From: Bacillota bacterium
Lineage (GTDB): Bacteria; Bacillota; Clostridia; Acetivibrionales; DSM-2933
Assembly (NCBI GenBank): GCA_030705945.1
Contig: JAUZPS010000002.1
Coordinates: 1-35,139 of the forward strand
Direction of reading: 5' to 3'
DNA: 35,139 nt
Shown here: piece by piece, positions 1-9,591 of the stretch
Layout of the letters: each line of letters begins with the position of its first letter
Numbering within the stretch: the stretch's first letter is position 1
Notes under the pieces: generated by a model
What the model was told of the DNA's origin: nothing
The model's input: only the letters and a program-made list of their open reading frames with translations
Database searches by the model: none
Program-made: the position numbers and the translations under genes

Positions 1-1385
1 ACTTTGAGCTAAGCTTGAATAACCCACATAAGCGCTTACTTTGTCCCTTTCCTGAGTATTAATTGTAAATTGGCCAAGGAGAAGGGGCTTATAATTTGCT
101 TTTGCAGTTATCCAATAAGCGTTATTATACCACCATCCTCCTTTTTTAACCGCATTGTAAGAGCACCAGGTAAACCCACTTTCCTTCCAGTATGTTCCCC
201 ATGAGTTGGCAATTCTGAAAGCTCCTTTTTCTCCAGCGTCAACAACATTATTATTATTAAGGTCAACCCATATGTTATCATCATAACCGACGATTGTCAT
301 TGCATGTCCGCCATTTGAACCGCTTACAAGGTAACATACATCCTTTCCTACATAACCATCGTCGCTTGTCGTTGAAGGATCGTTTTTCGCAGGCTTAAAC
401 AGCCATGAATTTATATAGGTTGCAAAGGTTAAAACATACCCATTTACAAGCATTTGTTTTAATGAACTTATGCCCGCGTCTGTAGTTAAATTGCCTACCA
501 CTCCTGTTTGGTCTACTTTATAATTTACGGCGTTACGCCAAACATTTGCGTTTGTTGGCCATTCTGTATAGTTTACTCCATCATAAGGGAAATCATTCCA
601 TGTTGCGGCCCCGTTATTGCTCAACACATCATATATGCTGGAAAACCACGAACCGCCGTCTACCCCTCCATTGACCATATTATAAGTCCACTTTGGCGAA
701 AATCTCTTGGTCTCATCGGAGTTTTTTGCATCCCAGTCATTAGCAAGAGCATTCATATATGTAAACTGATAATATGTAGAGGAAAATGCCCCGCAAGAGC
801 CTATGCCGCCCTGGCTTCGTATAGGTGGAAAGTACTTAAGTTTGCTGTTGTCAACAGAATCAGGCATTGCCATTGCAAGGTCCTGAGAAGGAGAAGCGCT
901 TACTGTATTTGAAGTGGTAGTTGTGGTGGTTGTTGTGGTAGTTGTGGTGGTCGTTGAATTGGTTGTTGAAGTTGCGGCTGAGGTAGCTAACACAGCCCTG
1001 TTGGAATTTTCAGCAGTGTCGCCTTCAATCTCCGCGCCATATTTAACAGTGTCCTGAATATATCCGCTGGACACATTGGAGCTTCCTTTAGTCTTCAGAC
1101 CGTTTCTTCTTTTCGACCTTGCTTGGTTGATTCTGTCTGCTCCAATCTTATTTATGTTAATTCTTTTGGGAACAATCATATGCTTATTCATCCACTTCTG
1201 TTCCTCCTGATTCGGAGGCTTTAGCCCTGTAGAATGAGGATCAGCGCCTCTTTGCGTCAGGTTGTTGCCAATACCAGGATTACTGCCGGAATTATTTGTT
1301 TGCCCTTCCGCATTAATTATGAAGGTATTGGATACAACAAAGACGCAAATAATTGCAACAACCAAATAAGACTTTAAATTTCTCA
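1..1385 (-). CDS. Secreted papain-family (C1A) cysteine protease, C-terminus beyond window edge
   Basis: Not in the ORF track because it runs off the edge. Own translation from ATG at 1385: MRNLKSYLVVAIICVFVVSNTFIINAEG (signal peptide), poly-Thr linker, then PPIRSQGGIGSCGAFSS (active-site Cys), GGHAMTIVGYDDN (His) and GAFRIANSWG (Asn). Confidence 0.85.
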
Positions 1386-1541
1386 TAAAGACACCTCTTA
1401 ACTCCTATATAAATTATATTTAAATCCAACACAAAAAATTAAACACCAACAAATGTTGCAGATATCAGTTGCTTTATGCTATATTAAAATCATTATTAAT
1501 CTTAAATTTAGAAATGTTGAAAAAATAACTAACAGTCTTAC

Positions 1542-1597
1542 GCTATTTTGCGATAGGCAAATGTAAGTACCTAAAAGATTAATCACTTTTAATATAA
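1542..1597 (-). repeat. Half copy (left arm only) of palindromic family 1, inverse orientation, with ~8-nt insertion (copy F)
   Basis: Reverse complement reads tatattaaaagtgattaatctttt-aggtactt-acatttgcctatcgcaaaatagcg, matching the left arm of the copy at 5898-6001. Confidence 0.7.
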
Positions 1598-1831
1598 CCT
1601 TAATATTTTGATTTGGAATTTTACATGATTGCTTTAAGGAATTAAGAAATGTTTATTATCTTTGGACAATAAGTTAAATTATAAACACTTGATTAATTGG
1701 CAATCTGGCAATCATGGCATTAATTATGCTTTAGACCCATAACTTTGCGTCCCTATCTTTCGATAAGTTTGCTCTTTTCAATTATACTGAATTGTTAAAA
1801 ATCGCGATATAAATATATTATAGCATAATAA

Positions 1832-1867
1832 AGCCAATAATTCAATTGAGAATCTGAATTATTGGCT
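1832..1867 (-). terminator. Hairpin downstream of fliB
   Basis: agccaataattca / tgaattattggct, 13-bp perfect stem; weak U-tract. Confidence 0.5.
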
Positions 1868-1908
1868 CTATAAAATATTCTATCGTTTATAGGCTTTTGG
1901 AGAAAAAT

Positions 1909-3153
1909 TTAATTTTTTATCAATATAGCCATATACGTCATTTTATTATAGTCATTTTCTTTTAATATATTTTTAATAGCATTCAAATATGTTACATTGT
2001 GCTCTATGGCTTTTGCAAATGATTGGATTAACCTAATTACTTGTTGATCTGTCAAGCCTTTATGATAACCTGCAATTCCAATAAGGTTCATTTTAATAAG
2101 CGCATAATGTATTACCATCATCATATACGCGTCAAATACTTCTGCTTCCTCATCAAATGGAAACAAACTTTTAAAAACGTAATTCACCAGATAATTTTCC
2201 AAAATATATTCATGATCTTTCATATAAGGCTCATAGAAATTTTCCCATGCTTCCCTATATCTTGCGCCGTTTTCATCCATTGTTGCTTCGCTGTTATATT
2301 GAATACCGTTCATAAACTCAGCAAAACACTCCATATATCGCGCGCTATTTATACCCATTTCATGTCGTTTATCAGCAATTTCCTTTAATAGCTCCATCTG
2401 AATATGATATTTAGCAGGAATACCTGACAAACTCTCGCCAAATGCTTCCTTCTCCAAATTATCAACATAAGTTCCTATTAAAATTGGTATATCATCAACC
2501 CTTTTTTCTTCTAAATATTCCTGCAACTTCTGATAAAACAAACCCAAAATTATGAGCCTGTCTGAAAGTCTGTACTTTCTATCCTGAAGCACAGTTATGG
2601 TAAATATTCTGATCTCCCATAAGTACTTATGGGGCCTATTGTTAAATTTGAGCTCATTTGTATTTATTTGAGTCCTAACAATATTTCTAGCGGTCACAGG
2701 TTCATCGCATTCATCAAACTCCATTTCCTTCGGATTAAGAAGCGCGATTCTTGCCGCTTCAGGACAGGACATTGTTGCGCATTTTTCCAATATATCATTA
2801 ACAATATTAGTTATTCTTGGATAGGTGGTACAAACATCTGATAAATATTCCGGACCCCGCTTTATTTGGATTTTGCAAAGACTGGATTCATTTAAAAACG
2901 GACATCTCGATTCATCCATTAGTTTGATTTTCGCATAATTAGCATCTGTATGATTTGTTGCTCTGTTCCTATGCATATATTTGCTGAACAAATCAGTCAG
3001 TTCCTCATCCTTAACCTTCTGATATTTACGAAATGTTTCGTTGTCGATATCAACCCTCCACCCTACGCAACAACTATCTTCACAGGCTGAACCAATGCAA
3101 CGGAACTCCTTCAAATACTGTGGTACTAGAATTGCTCTTCTTCTTTCGCCCAT
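1909..3153 (-). CDS. fliB: Flagellin lysine-N-methylase (FliB family)
   Basis: 414 aa; N-terminal PQYLKEFRCIGSACEDSCCVGWRVDID Cys cluster typical of FliB; adjacent to flagellin. Confidence 0.85.
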   Translation of the reverse strand: MGERRRAILVPQYLKEFRCIGSACEDSCCVGWRVDIDNETFRKYQKVKDEELTDLFSKYMHRNRATNHTDANYAKIKLMDESRCPFLNESSLCKIQIKRGPEYLSDVCTTYPRITNIVNDILEKCATMSCPEAARIALLNPKEMEFDECDEPVTARNIVRTQINTNELKFNNRPHKYLWEIRIFTITVLQDRKYRLSDRLIILGLFYQKLQEYLEEKRVDDIPILIGTYVDNLEKEAFGESLSGIPAKYHIQMELLKEIADKRHEMGINSARYMECFAEFMNGIQYNSEATMDENGARYREAWENFYEPYMKDHEYILENYLVNYVFKSLFPFDEEAEVFDAYMMMVIHYALIKMNLIGIAGYHKGLTDQQVIRLIQSFAKAIEHNVTYLNAIKNILKENDYNKMTYMAILIKN

Positions 3154-3230
3154 AGGTCACCTCAATTAAAATAGATTATTTGTCTTGCGATATTTTCTAT
3201 AGTAAGCAATAATTTATGTAGTTTTATAAA

Positions 3231-3257
3231 ATATCGGCTATATTAAATAAAGGTTTA
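3231..3257 (-). promoter_or_regulatory. Sigma-28/SigD-type promoter for fliB
   Basis: Minus strand TAAA-N15-GCCGATAT, an exact match to the flagellar sigma-28 consensus, ~80 nt upstream of the fliB start. Confidence 0.8.
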
Positions 3258-3297
3258 TATTAAATTTTAAAAAAGCGCATGAAATTTTTGGGCGCAT

Positions 3298-3334
3298 AAA
3301 AAGAGACCCTGGAATATATCCAGAGTCTCTTTTA
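3298..3334 (-). terminator. Rho-independent terminator after flagellin
   Basis: aaaagagaccctgga atata tccagagtctctttt hairpin with T/A tails immediately downstream of the flagellin stop. Confidence 0.85.
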
Positions 3335-3346
3335 TTACTGAACCAA

Positions 3347-5836
3347 TTATCTTAATAACTGGAGAACACCTTGAGGTTGTTGGTTGGCTTGAGCCATCAT
3401 TGATTGAGCAGCCTGTGAAAGAATGTTGTTCTTTGTGAACTCCATCATTTCTTTTGCCATATCAACATCACGGATACGTGATTCAGCAGCTGTCAGGTTT
3501 TCAGATGATGTTCCAAGGTTATTGATAGTGTGTTCCAATCTGTTCTGGTAAGCGCCAAGTTGTGATCTTTGAGCTGAAACAGACTGTATGGCATTATCCA
3601 GAACCTTGATTGCAGCTGTAGATGATTCATGGGTAGATACATCCAATGCGAATTCATTTGCATCGTTGTCAGTTCCGTTGGTAACATTCTTTACAGCTGT
3701 AAATTTAGCTCCTTCAACACCGCCTGCTGTTGCGCCAGCTTGAGTGCCTGAAATCTCCAAGGCTTGAGAACGCATATCTTTAATATCCATCTGGAAGCTC
3801 TGGCCCATATTTGCGCCGATCTGCAATTTAGCTGAGAATGTGCCGCCTGAAACACTTGCAGGAGTCAAACCAGCTTGCTCTGTCTTAAATGAGAAGGATG
3901 ATGTATCGCCAGGCGCAAATTTTGTTGGATCTGTATCAAATGCGCCTATATCAACAACAGCTTCACCAATACCATCGCTTGATGATAATTTAACGCCCTG
4001 TTGTCCTGATTTGACTGTAACAGCTGCACCAGCAGTAGCGCTTCCTGCTTCAGTTAAGGATGCTGTATAATGGTTTGAGTCAACTGTAAATTGCGCAAAG
4101 TCTGTGGTTGCAGCAAAATTGTTAGCTACATAACCTGCTCCAACAGTTACAGTTAAATCACCGAATGTCATTGCTGAACCCGCAGTTAGACCTGTTAATT
4201 GTTTAGCTCCGGCTTGATCATAACCAGTAACTGCCGCAAAGGTTCCATCTGACTGCATCATCTGCAATTCAGCTTCATCATTGGTACCTGTGCCGACCAA
4301 TCTATAAGTACCAGATTGTAATGTGCTTGATCCATTATTAAAAGATACTGTTACATCACCTGCTGCAACGTTACCACCAACTCCAGTAGCTGTTCCATCC
4401 ATTGTAGCTGATGCTGCAACGTTGGTGATTATAACTTTCTGTTCACCATCAGAAAGACCTTTTGCAGATGTTACGCCAGCGCCTGGTAATTTTGTATTAC
4501 CATATACTTCATCAACTTTAACATTAGCGTTGTTGCCCATAACTATTGAGTTACCAGCGCCACCGCCTGTTGACGCAGTGATTAACAATTTTGAAGTATC
4601 GGTTTTAGATAATAACACATTTGCCAAAGCGCTGTTATTAGCGCCGTAATTGGTTGCGGTTGTTGCTGAAGAAACCGCGTTACCGGATGTGCCTGCCATT
4701 GAAGTAACAATAGCATCGACTATTTTTTCTGATGTTCTTGCTCCGTTTAAGTCAATTGCAAAATCAGCTGATCCGGAATACTTTCCGTTTGCGCTGTCAA
4801 AGAAATCAATTTTCTTACCGTCTACGACTATTCCAGATCCAATAAGATCACTAGCTTTTGAATTTGAGAAATCTATTGTATTCTGAGCGTTAGAATTTGC
4901 CGCAGCTGTGTTTGCAGGCACACCAATATTAATTGTGCCGCCAACAGTACCGCTCGCAGCGCTTGCAACTCCTCCATCGGCAACGCCTGTAAGGACTCCT
5001 TTTGCTGATAATGATGGAGCGGTAGCTTGTATTGTTACTGCGGCTGCGCCATTATCTGTTGCTGTATAGTTACCCTTTAAATCATCATGGTTTGCTATAT
5101 AGCTGCTTACCTGACTGGATATATCCTTAGCAACATTAGCAGCGCTTTCAGCGCCTGTTGTTTTAAGTGTGATTACATCACCTGAAACATTACTTGCTGC
5201 AGCAGTAGAATCGTACTGAACTTTTATAGTATGACTTCCAAGAGTTAAACTAAAATTCTTACCATCATCATTAGAAGCAGTTGCGTTTACAGCTGCGCCT
5301 ACAGTAAATACTGTTTTTGCTGGTGTTATTGCGCCCGTTGCGCCTGATCCACCCAACAGTGTTGCGGGAACAGTCAATCCGTTGCCTGATACCCCTTTTG
5401 TAGCCGTAGCAGCATTTCCGCCGCCGTTTAATAACTTCTGAGTGTTGAACTCTGTAGTATTACCGATTCTGTTTATTTCAGAAGTAAGCTGATTGATTTC
5501 CTTCTGTATTTCACCACGGTCTGTATCAGTGTTTGTACCGTTGGCAGATTGTGTCGCAAGTTCTTTCATTCTCTGAAGGATGCTGTGAGTTTCATTCAAA
5601 GCGCCTTCAGCCGTCTGAATCATTGAAATACCATCCTGAGCATTTCTTCCTGCCTGGTCGAGACCACGGATCTGACCTCTCATCTTTTCACTGATAGCCA
5701 AGCCTGCCGCATCATCGCCTGCGCGGTTGATACGCATACCTGATGACAATTTTTCCAAAGATTTTTGTGAATTTACGCCATTAGATTCCAATTGGCGATA
5801 GGTATTTAACGCTGCAATATTGTGATTGATTCTCAT
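3347..5836 (-). CDS. hag: Flagellin (large, ~829 aa, with expanded central variable region)
   Basis: [21 protein letters not shown]-terminus and ...[26 protein letters not shown]-terminus. The 862-aa track ORF starts too early; the ATG at 5836 has an AAGGAGGAG SD. Confidence 0.95.
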   Translation of the reverse strand: MRINHNIAALNTYRQLESNGVNSQKSLEKLSSGMRINRAGDDAAGLAISEKMRGQIRGLDQAGRNAQDGISMIQTAEGALNETHSILQRMKELATQSANGTNTDTDRGEIQKEINQLTSEINRIGNTTEFNTQKLLNGGGNAATATKGVSGNGLTVPATLLGGSGATGAITPAKTVFTVGAAVNATASNDDGKNFSLTLGSHTIKVQYDSTAAASNVSGDVITLKTTGAESAANVAKDISSQVSSYIANHDDLKGNYTATDNGAAAVTIQATAPSLSAKGVLTGVADGGVASAASGTVGGTINIGVPANTAAANSNAQNTIDFSNSKASDLIGSGIVVDGKKIDFFDSANGKYSGSADFAIDLNGARTSEKIVDAIVTSMAGTSGNAVSSATTATNYGANNSALANVLLSKTDTSKLLITASTGGGAGNSIVMGNNANVKVDEVYGNTKLPGAGVTSAKGLSDGEQKVIITNVAASATMDGTATGVGGNVAAGDVTVSFNNGSSTLQSGTYRLVGTGTNDEAELQMMQSDGTFAAVTGYDQAGAKQLTGLTAGSAMTFGDLTVTVGAGYVANNFAATTDFAQFTVDSNHYTASLTEAGSATAGAAVTVKSGQQGVKLSSSDGIGEAVVDIGAFDTDPTKFAPGDTSSFSFKTEQAGLTPASVSGGTFSAKLQIGANMGQSFQMDIKDMRSQALEISGTQAGATAGGVEGAKFTAVKNVTNGTDNDANEFALDVSTHESSTAAIKVLDNAIQSVSAQRSQLGAYQNRLEHTINNLGTSSENLTAAESRIRDVDMAKEMMEFTKNNILSQAAQSMMAQANQQPQGVLQLLR

Positions 5837-5842
5837 AAAAAA

Positions 5843-5876
5843 CTCCTCCTTGATTTGTTTTAGGGAATCCTTTCCC
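5843..5876 (-). promoter_or_regulatory. Predicted CsrA-binding leader of flagellin mRNA (AGGA-loop hairpin plus SD GGA)
   Basis: Minus strand GGGAA-AGGA-TTCCC hairpin (5863-5876), then AAGGAGGAG SD (5843-5851) before ATG 5836. Confidence 0.65.
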
Positions 5877-5897
5877 CAAGTTAATAGTTTTGTTATT

Positions 5898-6001
5898 ATA
5901 TTAAAAGTGATTAATCTTTTACATTTGCCTATCACAAAATAATGTTAAAGCATTCGTTATTTTGATTTGTCAAATGTAAGATTAATAGCGCCTTTAATTT
6001 A
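5898..6001 (+). repeat. Palindromic family 1, diverged copy E, in the flagellin leader
   Basis: attaaaagtgattaatcttttacatttgcctatcacaaaataatgttaaagcattcgttattttgatttgtcaaatgtaagattaatagcgcctttaat; same architecture as copies A-D. Confidence 0.85.
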
Positions 6002-6063
6002 GTTAAATAATGCGCCTCTATCCGGCCAGCCTAGAGAACACTTTGATTAACTGCTCATTATAT

Positions 6064-6089
6064 ATATCGGAAACTCCTTTAAAATATTA
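6064..6089 (-). promoter_or_regulatory. Sigma-28-like promoter for flagellin
   Basis: Minus strand TAAT-N15-CCGATAT upstream of flagellin. Confidence 0.6.
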
Positions 6090-6104
6090 ATACTAATTTA
6101 TAAT

Positions 6105-6142
6105 TTAATTTATATAAATCAAATTAATTTATATAAATCAAA
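6105..6142. repeat. Perfect 19-bp tandem repeat x2
   Basis: ttaatttatataaatcaaa repeated at 6105-6123 and 6124-6142. Confidence 0.9.
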
Positions 6143-6172
6143 GAATTTTTATAGTTGTTCTGAAAATGAAAA

Positions 6173-6233
6173 AACTTTCAGGTTATATGCGTCCCTAACC
6201 GTTCTAAACGTAAAGGGGAACATAAACCGAAAG
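6173..6233 (-). terminator. Terminator after fliW-csrA
   Basis: Minus strand AACTTTCGGTTTATGTTCCCC...GGGACGCATATAACCTGAAAGTTTTTTC: long imperfect stem followed by T-run, downstream of the csrA stop. Confidence 0.7.
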
Positions 6234-6257
6234 TTCTGTATGATTATAATAATTGAC

Positions 6258-6488
6258 CTATTTCTGATCTCTCTTATCAAGCAATTTATTTAAGGGAACT
6301 GAATTTACTTCCGCAGCTCTTCTGTTTTCATCCTGAATCTCCTGATAGATCTCTTTCCTGTGAATCGTTATATTCTTAGGCGCATTTATACCAATTCTTA
6401 CCTGATCACCTTGTACATCTACAATAGTGATTTCGATATTGTCACCTATTATTATTGACTGTTCTTTCTTTCTAGTAAGAACCAGCAC
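6258..6488 (-). CDS. csrA: Carbon storage regulator CsrA
   Basis: (V)[54 protein letters not shown] start at 6488 gives canonical MLVLTRK spacing and a GGAGG SD; the track ORF starts at 6497. Confidence 0.93.
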   Translation of the reverse strand: MLVLTRKKEQSIIIGDNIEITIVDVQGDQVRIGINAPKNITIHRKEIYQEIQDENRRAAEVNSVPLNKLLDKRDQK

Positions 6489-6939
6489 AAACTTCATCCT
6501 CCCTTTGCTTTAGCTCCTGAAATATATAATGCTTAATCTTGTAATCCCTATTTTCCAGTATAACCTGTTTGCCTCTTTTGACAGTGGTATTAATCAGCAA
6601 AGGAGCTTTAAGGTTTGCAGTTATTTGAGAAACATCGTCCGGCACAACAACAATGCATAATACAATTACTGAATTAACATCTTTAATCTCTAAGCTCTCT
6701 ACCTCGTCATCATTAATATCAATAATATAATCTGGCTTAAAGAATTTAGGATCTACTACGACAAACGCAAGCTCCGCAATATTTACGCATTGAAGCCACT
6801 GAAAAGGTAATATCTCCTCGCTTCCGGCAATTAAAACAAATTTCTGGGCATTTTCAAAACCTGGCAATCCTTCTGGAAAATCTATAATATTTTTTTCATC
6901 AATTTCCAATTGCCCGAAATGCCTTGTGTTGAGCTGCAT
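6472..6939 (-). CDS. fliW: Flagellar assembly factor FliW
   Basis: 155 aa; [19 protein letters not shown] and FQWLQCVN; overlaps csrA. Confidence 0.93.
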   Translation of the reverse strand: MQLNTRHFGQLEIDEKNIIDFPEGLPGFENAQKFVLIAGSEEILPFQWLQCVNIAELAFVVVDPKFFKPDYIIDINDDEVESLEIKDVNSVIVLCIVVVPDDVSQITANLKAPLLINTTVKRGKQVILENRDYKIKHYIFQELKQREDEVCAGSY

Positions 6940-7049
6940 ATTATTTCCTCCTCACAAATTATATGTCCGGGCTTAGAGCTTTAGTAACATTCTATCACTA
7001 AAGAAAGCCGCTTACAATATTTTTACAACAAATAAAGAATAATTCGATG

Positions 7050-7625
7050 CTATATTTTCACATCAACCTTATTGTCCTGGTATTTTATATCCACAGACGC
7101 GTATTGAGCCATATATGTCCTTACTTTTGCAGGAGTAAAGTTAATGTTAACTTCGCCTGGAGTGAATTCGCCGTCTACCCCATTGTTTACCCCTTCGCTT
7201 GTATTTTCAGGATCAATCTCAATCGAGCCTGTGACGCTTATTTTAGGTCCTACCGCTGGCATTGTTACCATGCCGAATTCATGTTCAGGGTTAGAATCCC
7301 TTACAGCAATTTCTACTATAGGTTTTCCGCCTTTTTCAATGGCTGCAAGCCTATCTCCATCCTCAGCAAGCTTTCCTGTGTACTCAAGCGCGCTTTCATA
7401 TCCTCTTTGAGCCGCATCCCTAGTAAGGTCCAATGGACCTTTTAACCCTGAACTTGCAAAGCACTCGTACTGGTCAATTTGAACTCTTGGCGCTTCAGTA
7501 TGAATATTTACCTTTGGTCTTTTTGATTGAATTTCAAGTTTAGCGTTGTTTGTTTTAATCTCTAAATTAGATGGCGTTGTCTCAATACCTATCTTCGCAT
7601 ATGTCTGACTAATTATCAAACCCAT
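7050..7625 (-). CDS. DUF6470 / YviE-like flagellar-locus protein
   Basis: 191 aa; MGLIISQTYAKIGIETTPSNLEIKT; sits between flgL and fliW as in Bacillus-type flagellar operons. Confidence 0.75.
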   Translation of the reverse strand: MGLIISQTYAKIGIETTPSNLEIKTNNAKLEIQSKRPKVNIHTEAPRVQIDQYECFASSGLKGPLDLTRDAAQRGYESALEYTGKLAEDGDRLAAIEKGGKPIVEIAVRDSNPEHEFGMVTMPAVGPKISVTGSIEIDPENTSEGVNNGVDGEFTPGEVNINFTPAKVRTYMAQYASVDIKYQDNKVDVKI

Positions 7626-7670
7626 TTAATCACCACACTTGATATAATTCCCAATTATATATTTTGCTAC

Positions 7671-7775
7671 TATATAAAAAGCAATTAATCTTTTACATTT
7701 GCCTATCGCAAAATAACGTTAAAGCGTTCGTTATTTTGCTCCGTCAAATGTAAGATTAATAGTGCTTTTTATATA
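7671..7775 (+). repeat. Palindromic family 1, copy A (105 bp)
   Basis: tatataaaaagcaattaatcttttacatttgcctatcgcaaaataacgttaaagcgttcgttattttgctccgtcaaatgtaagattaatagtgctttttatata; arms are near-perfect inverted repeats. Confidence 0.97.
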
Positions 7776-7917
7776 CCTAAATTACATTCTTATTTGACTG
7801 TCACAAAATATATAGACTTACTCATATGTTGCAAAGATTTAAGTTAGGGCAAATGCATAAGCCTTAACGGCATTAACAGCATTTGAGTTATCAAATTCCT
7901 TTTTACCGCGCATAAGT

Positions 7918-9582
7918 TTATCTTAAGAAATCCATCAAGGACGGTTGTATTACTCTTGCCCCGCCTTCAAGAGACGCTTTGTATACATTTTCTTCATTTT
8001 TCAGGTTCATTATTGTTTCAGCCATATCCACATCTTCATTCTCACTCATTAACTGAGTAAAATTGATATTGTCATTTTCAAGCCTGTTTAATGTAAGATC
8101 AATACGGTTGGTTCTTGCTCCAACATCGGAACGTATGCCCATAACCTTATCCCTGAGATTATCCAATTCAGTTATGGAATTATCAATTCCTTCTTTACCT
8201 GTATATGAAGAAACTGTTTTATCAAGATTAGTGTATATTCTTAATGATCTTAACGCATCGTTACTTGCAGGCCCCTCCATCAAAGTTAATTTTCTTCCGC
8301 CATTTGCGGAAAAAACCAACCTTCCGTCTTCATTTTTTACTGTTACATTTGCGTCCACTAAATTTTTATCTGATGTAATAGAAGCCTGAATGCTGTTTAC
8401 CAAATCATCCAGTGTTTTTCCAGGCGTACCGTCATAAGTGTAGCCCCCTGGATCAGGTATAGTAATAGTTGTATACGAGCTCATTCCATCAACTTTAATA
8501 TTGAACTGATTGTTGTTGGTAAGATTTAAAGGCTTGCTGGCGCTGGCTTCAACATTTTGTCCTGTTATATATGTAGTTGTGTCAGGCCTTGACAGCGAAT
8601 CTATAAAGCTGTTGAGCCCCACCATAAATTCTCCCATATCACCTTTTATGCCTGTGCCGAAAAGTTGAGATCCCAATACATTTACATTGAGATTATCGTT
8701 GATTCCTATCTGATAATTGATATCCTCACTCTTAGAAACAACAATATTTGTAACAGGATCAGTTTTTAACTTTATACTCTGCAGCAAATCCGCGGGAGTT
8801 CCTTGCTTTATATACATTTTCATCCTGTTGCCATTGCTGTCAACAGTATTTCTCAGTGAAAACTGCAGTCTTCCTCCATCATTTGTGACTCTTATGTCAG
8901 CAAGTTCAGGATTGGCGTTAATGCCAGTCTGTATATCCAAAGCTAATGTATTTAAATCATTAGCAGTACCGTCATAATTTTTTGCGGGCAATGTAACAGT
9001 TTTATAATTGGTTCCATCAAGACATATCTGAAAGGACAAATTAGCCGTTGTATTATCGACAGGCGCTTTTGTCAAATCATTGAGACCGCTCTTTATTACA
9101 GCTGTCTCATTTGAAGCAACTGATATTTTATAAGTGCCATCCTCATTCATCAAGGGAGTGTCGGTTGAAAAACCGGAAAATACATACCTTCCTGCATAAG
9201 TAGAATTGGATAAATGAATTATTTGCCCCTTTAATTGTTCAACCTCTTTTTTTACCTTTTCCCTGTCATCAGTCGTCATGGTTCCGTTTGCGGATTGCAC
9301 AGCCAATTCACGAGCTCTCTGTAGCACGTCAACAATCATACCCATAGAACTTTCAGTGATATCCATCCATGAGTTAGCGTCATTGGCATTTTTTTTGAAC
9401 TGATCAACCTCAGCTACATCTGTTCTGAGTTTCAAAGCCTTTGCGGCTACAATAGGATCATCTGACGGAACATTGATTTTTTTTCCAGTCGCTAACTGGG
9501 TTTGATACTTATCCATTCTAGTTAAATTGTTGCTAACAAATCCCATCATGTTATTTATCAACATATTATTTGTAATTCTCAT
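7918..9582 (-). CDS. flgL: Flagellar hook-associated protein 3 (FlgL)
   Basis: 554 aa; MRITNNMLINNMMGFVSNNLTRMDKYQTQLATGKKINVPSDDP and C-terminal heptad region. Confidence 0.92.
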   Translation of the reverse strand: MRITNNMLINNMMGFVSNNLTRMDKYQTQLATGKKINVPSDDPIVAAKALKLRTDVAEVDQFKKNANDANSWMDITESSMGMIVDVLQRARELAVQSANGTMTTDDREKVKKEVEQLKGQIIHLSNSTYAGRYVFSGFSTDTPLMNEDGTYKISVASNETAVIKSGLNDLTKAPVDNTTANLSFQICLDGTNYKTVTLPAKNYDGTANDLNTLALDIQTGINANPELADIRVTNDGGRLQFSLRNTVDSNGNRMKMYIKQGTPADLLQSIKLKTDPVTNIVVSKSEDINYQIGINDNLNVNVLGSQLFGTGIKGDMGEFMVGLNSFIDSLSRPDTTTYITGQNVEASASKPLNLTNNNQFNIKVDGMSSYTTITIPDPGGYTYDGTPGKTLDDLVNSIQASITSDKNLVDANVTVKNEDGRLVFSANGGRKLTLMEGPASNDALRSLRIYTNLDKTVSSYTGKEGIDNSITELDNLRDKVMGIRSDVGARTNRIDLTLNRLENDNINFTQLMSENEDVDMAETIMNLKNEENVYKASLEGGARVIQPSLMDFLR

Positions 9583-9591
9583 TCGCTATCC

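Noticed and set aside
508-912. 134-aa plus-strand ORF
   Set aside because: Lies antisense within the cysteine protease reading frame; no recognisable protein features.
3840-4886. Plus-strand ORFs of 76-108 aa inside the flagellin gene
   Set aside because: Antisense to a confidently assigned gene; composition mirrors the flagellin codons; no family resemblance.
3347-5836. Flagellin as a proteolytic flagellinolysin
   Set aside because: No HExxH zinc motif in the central domain.
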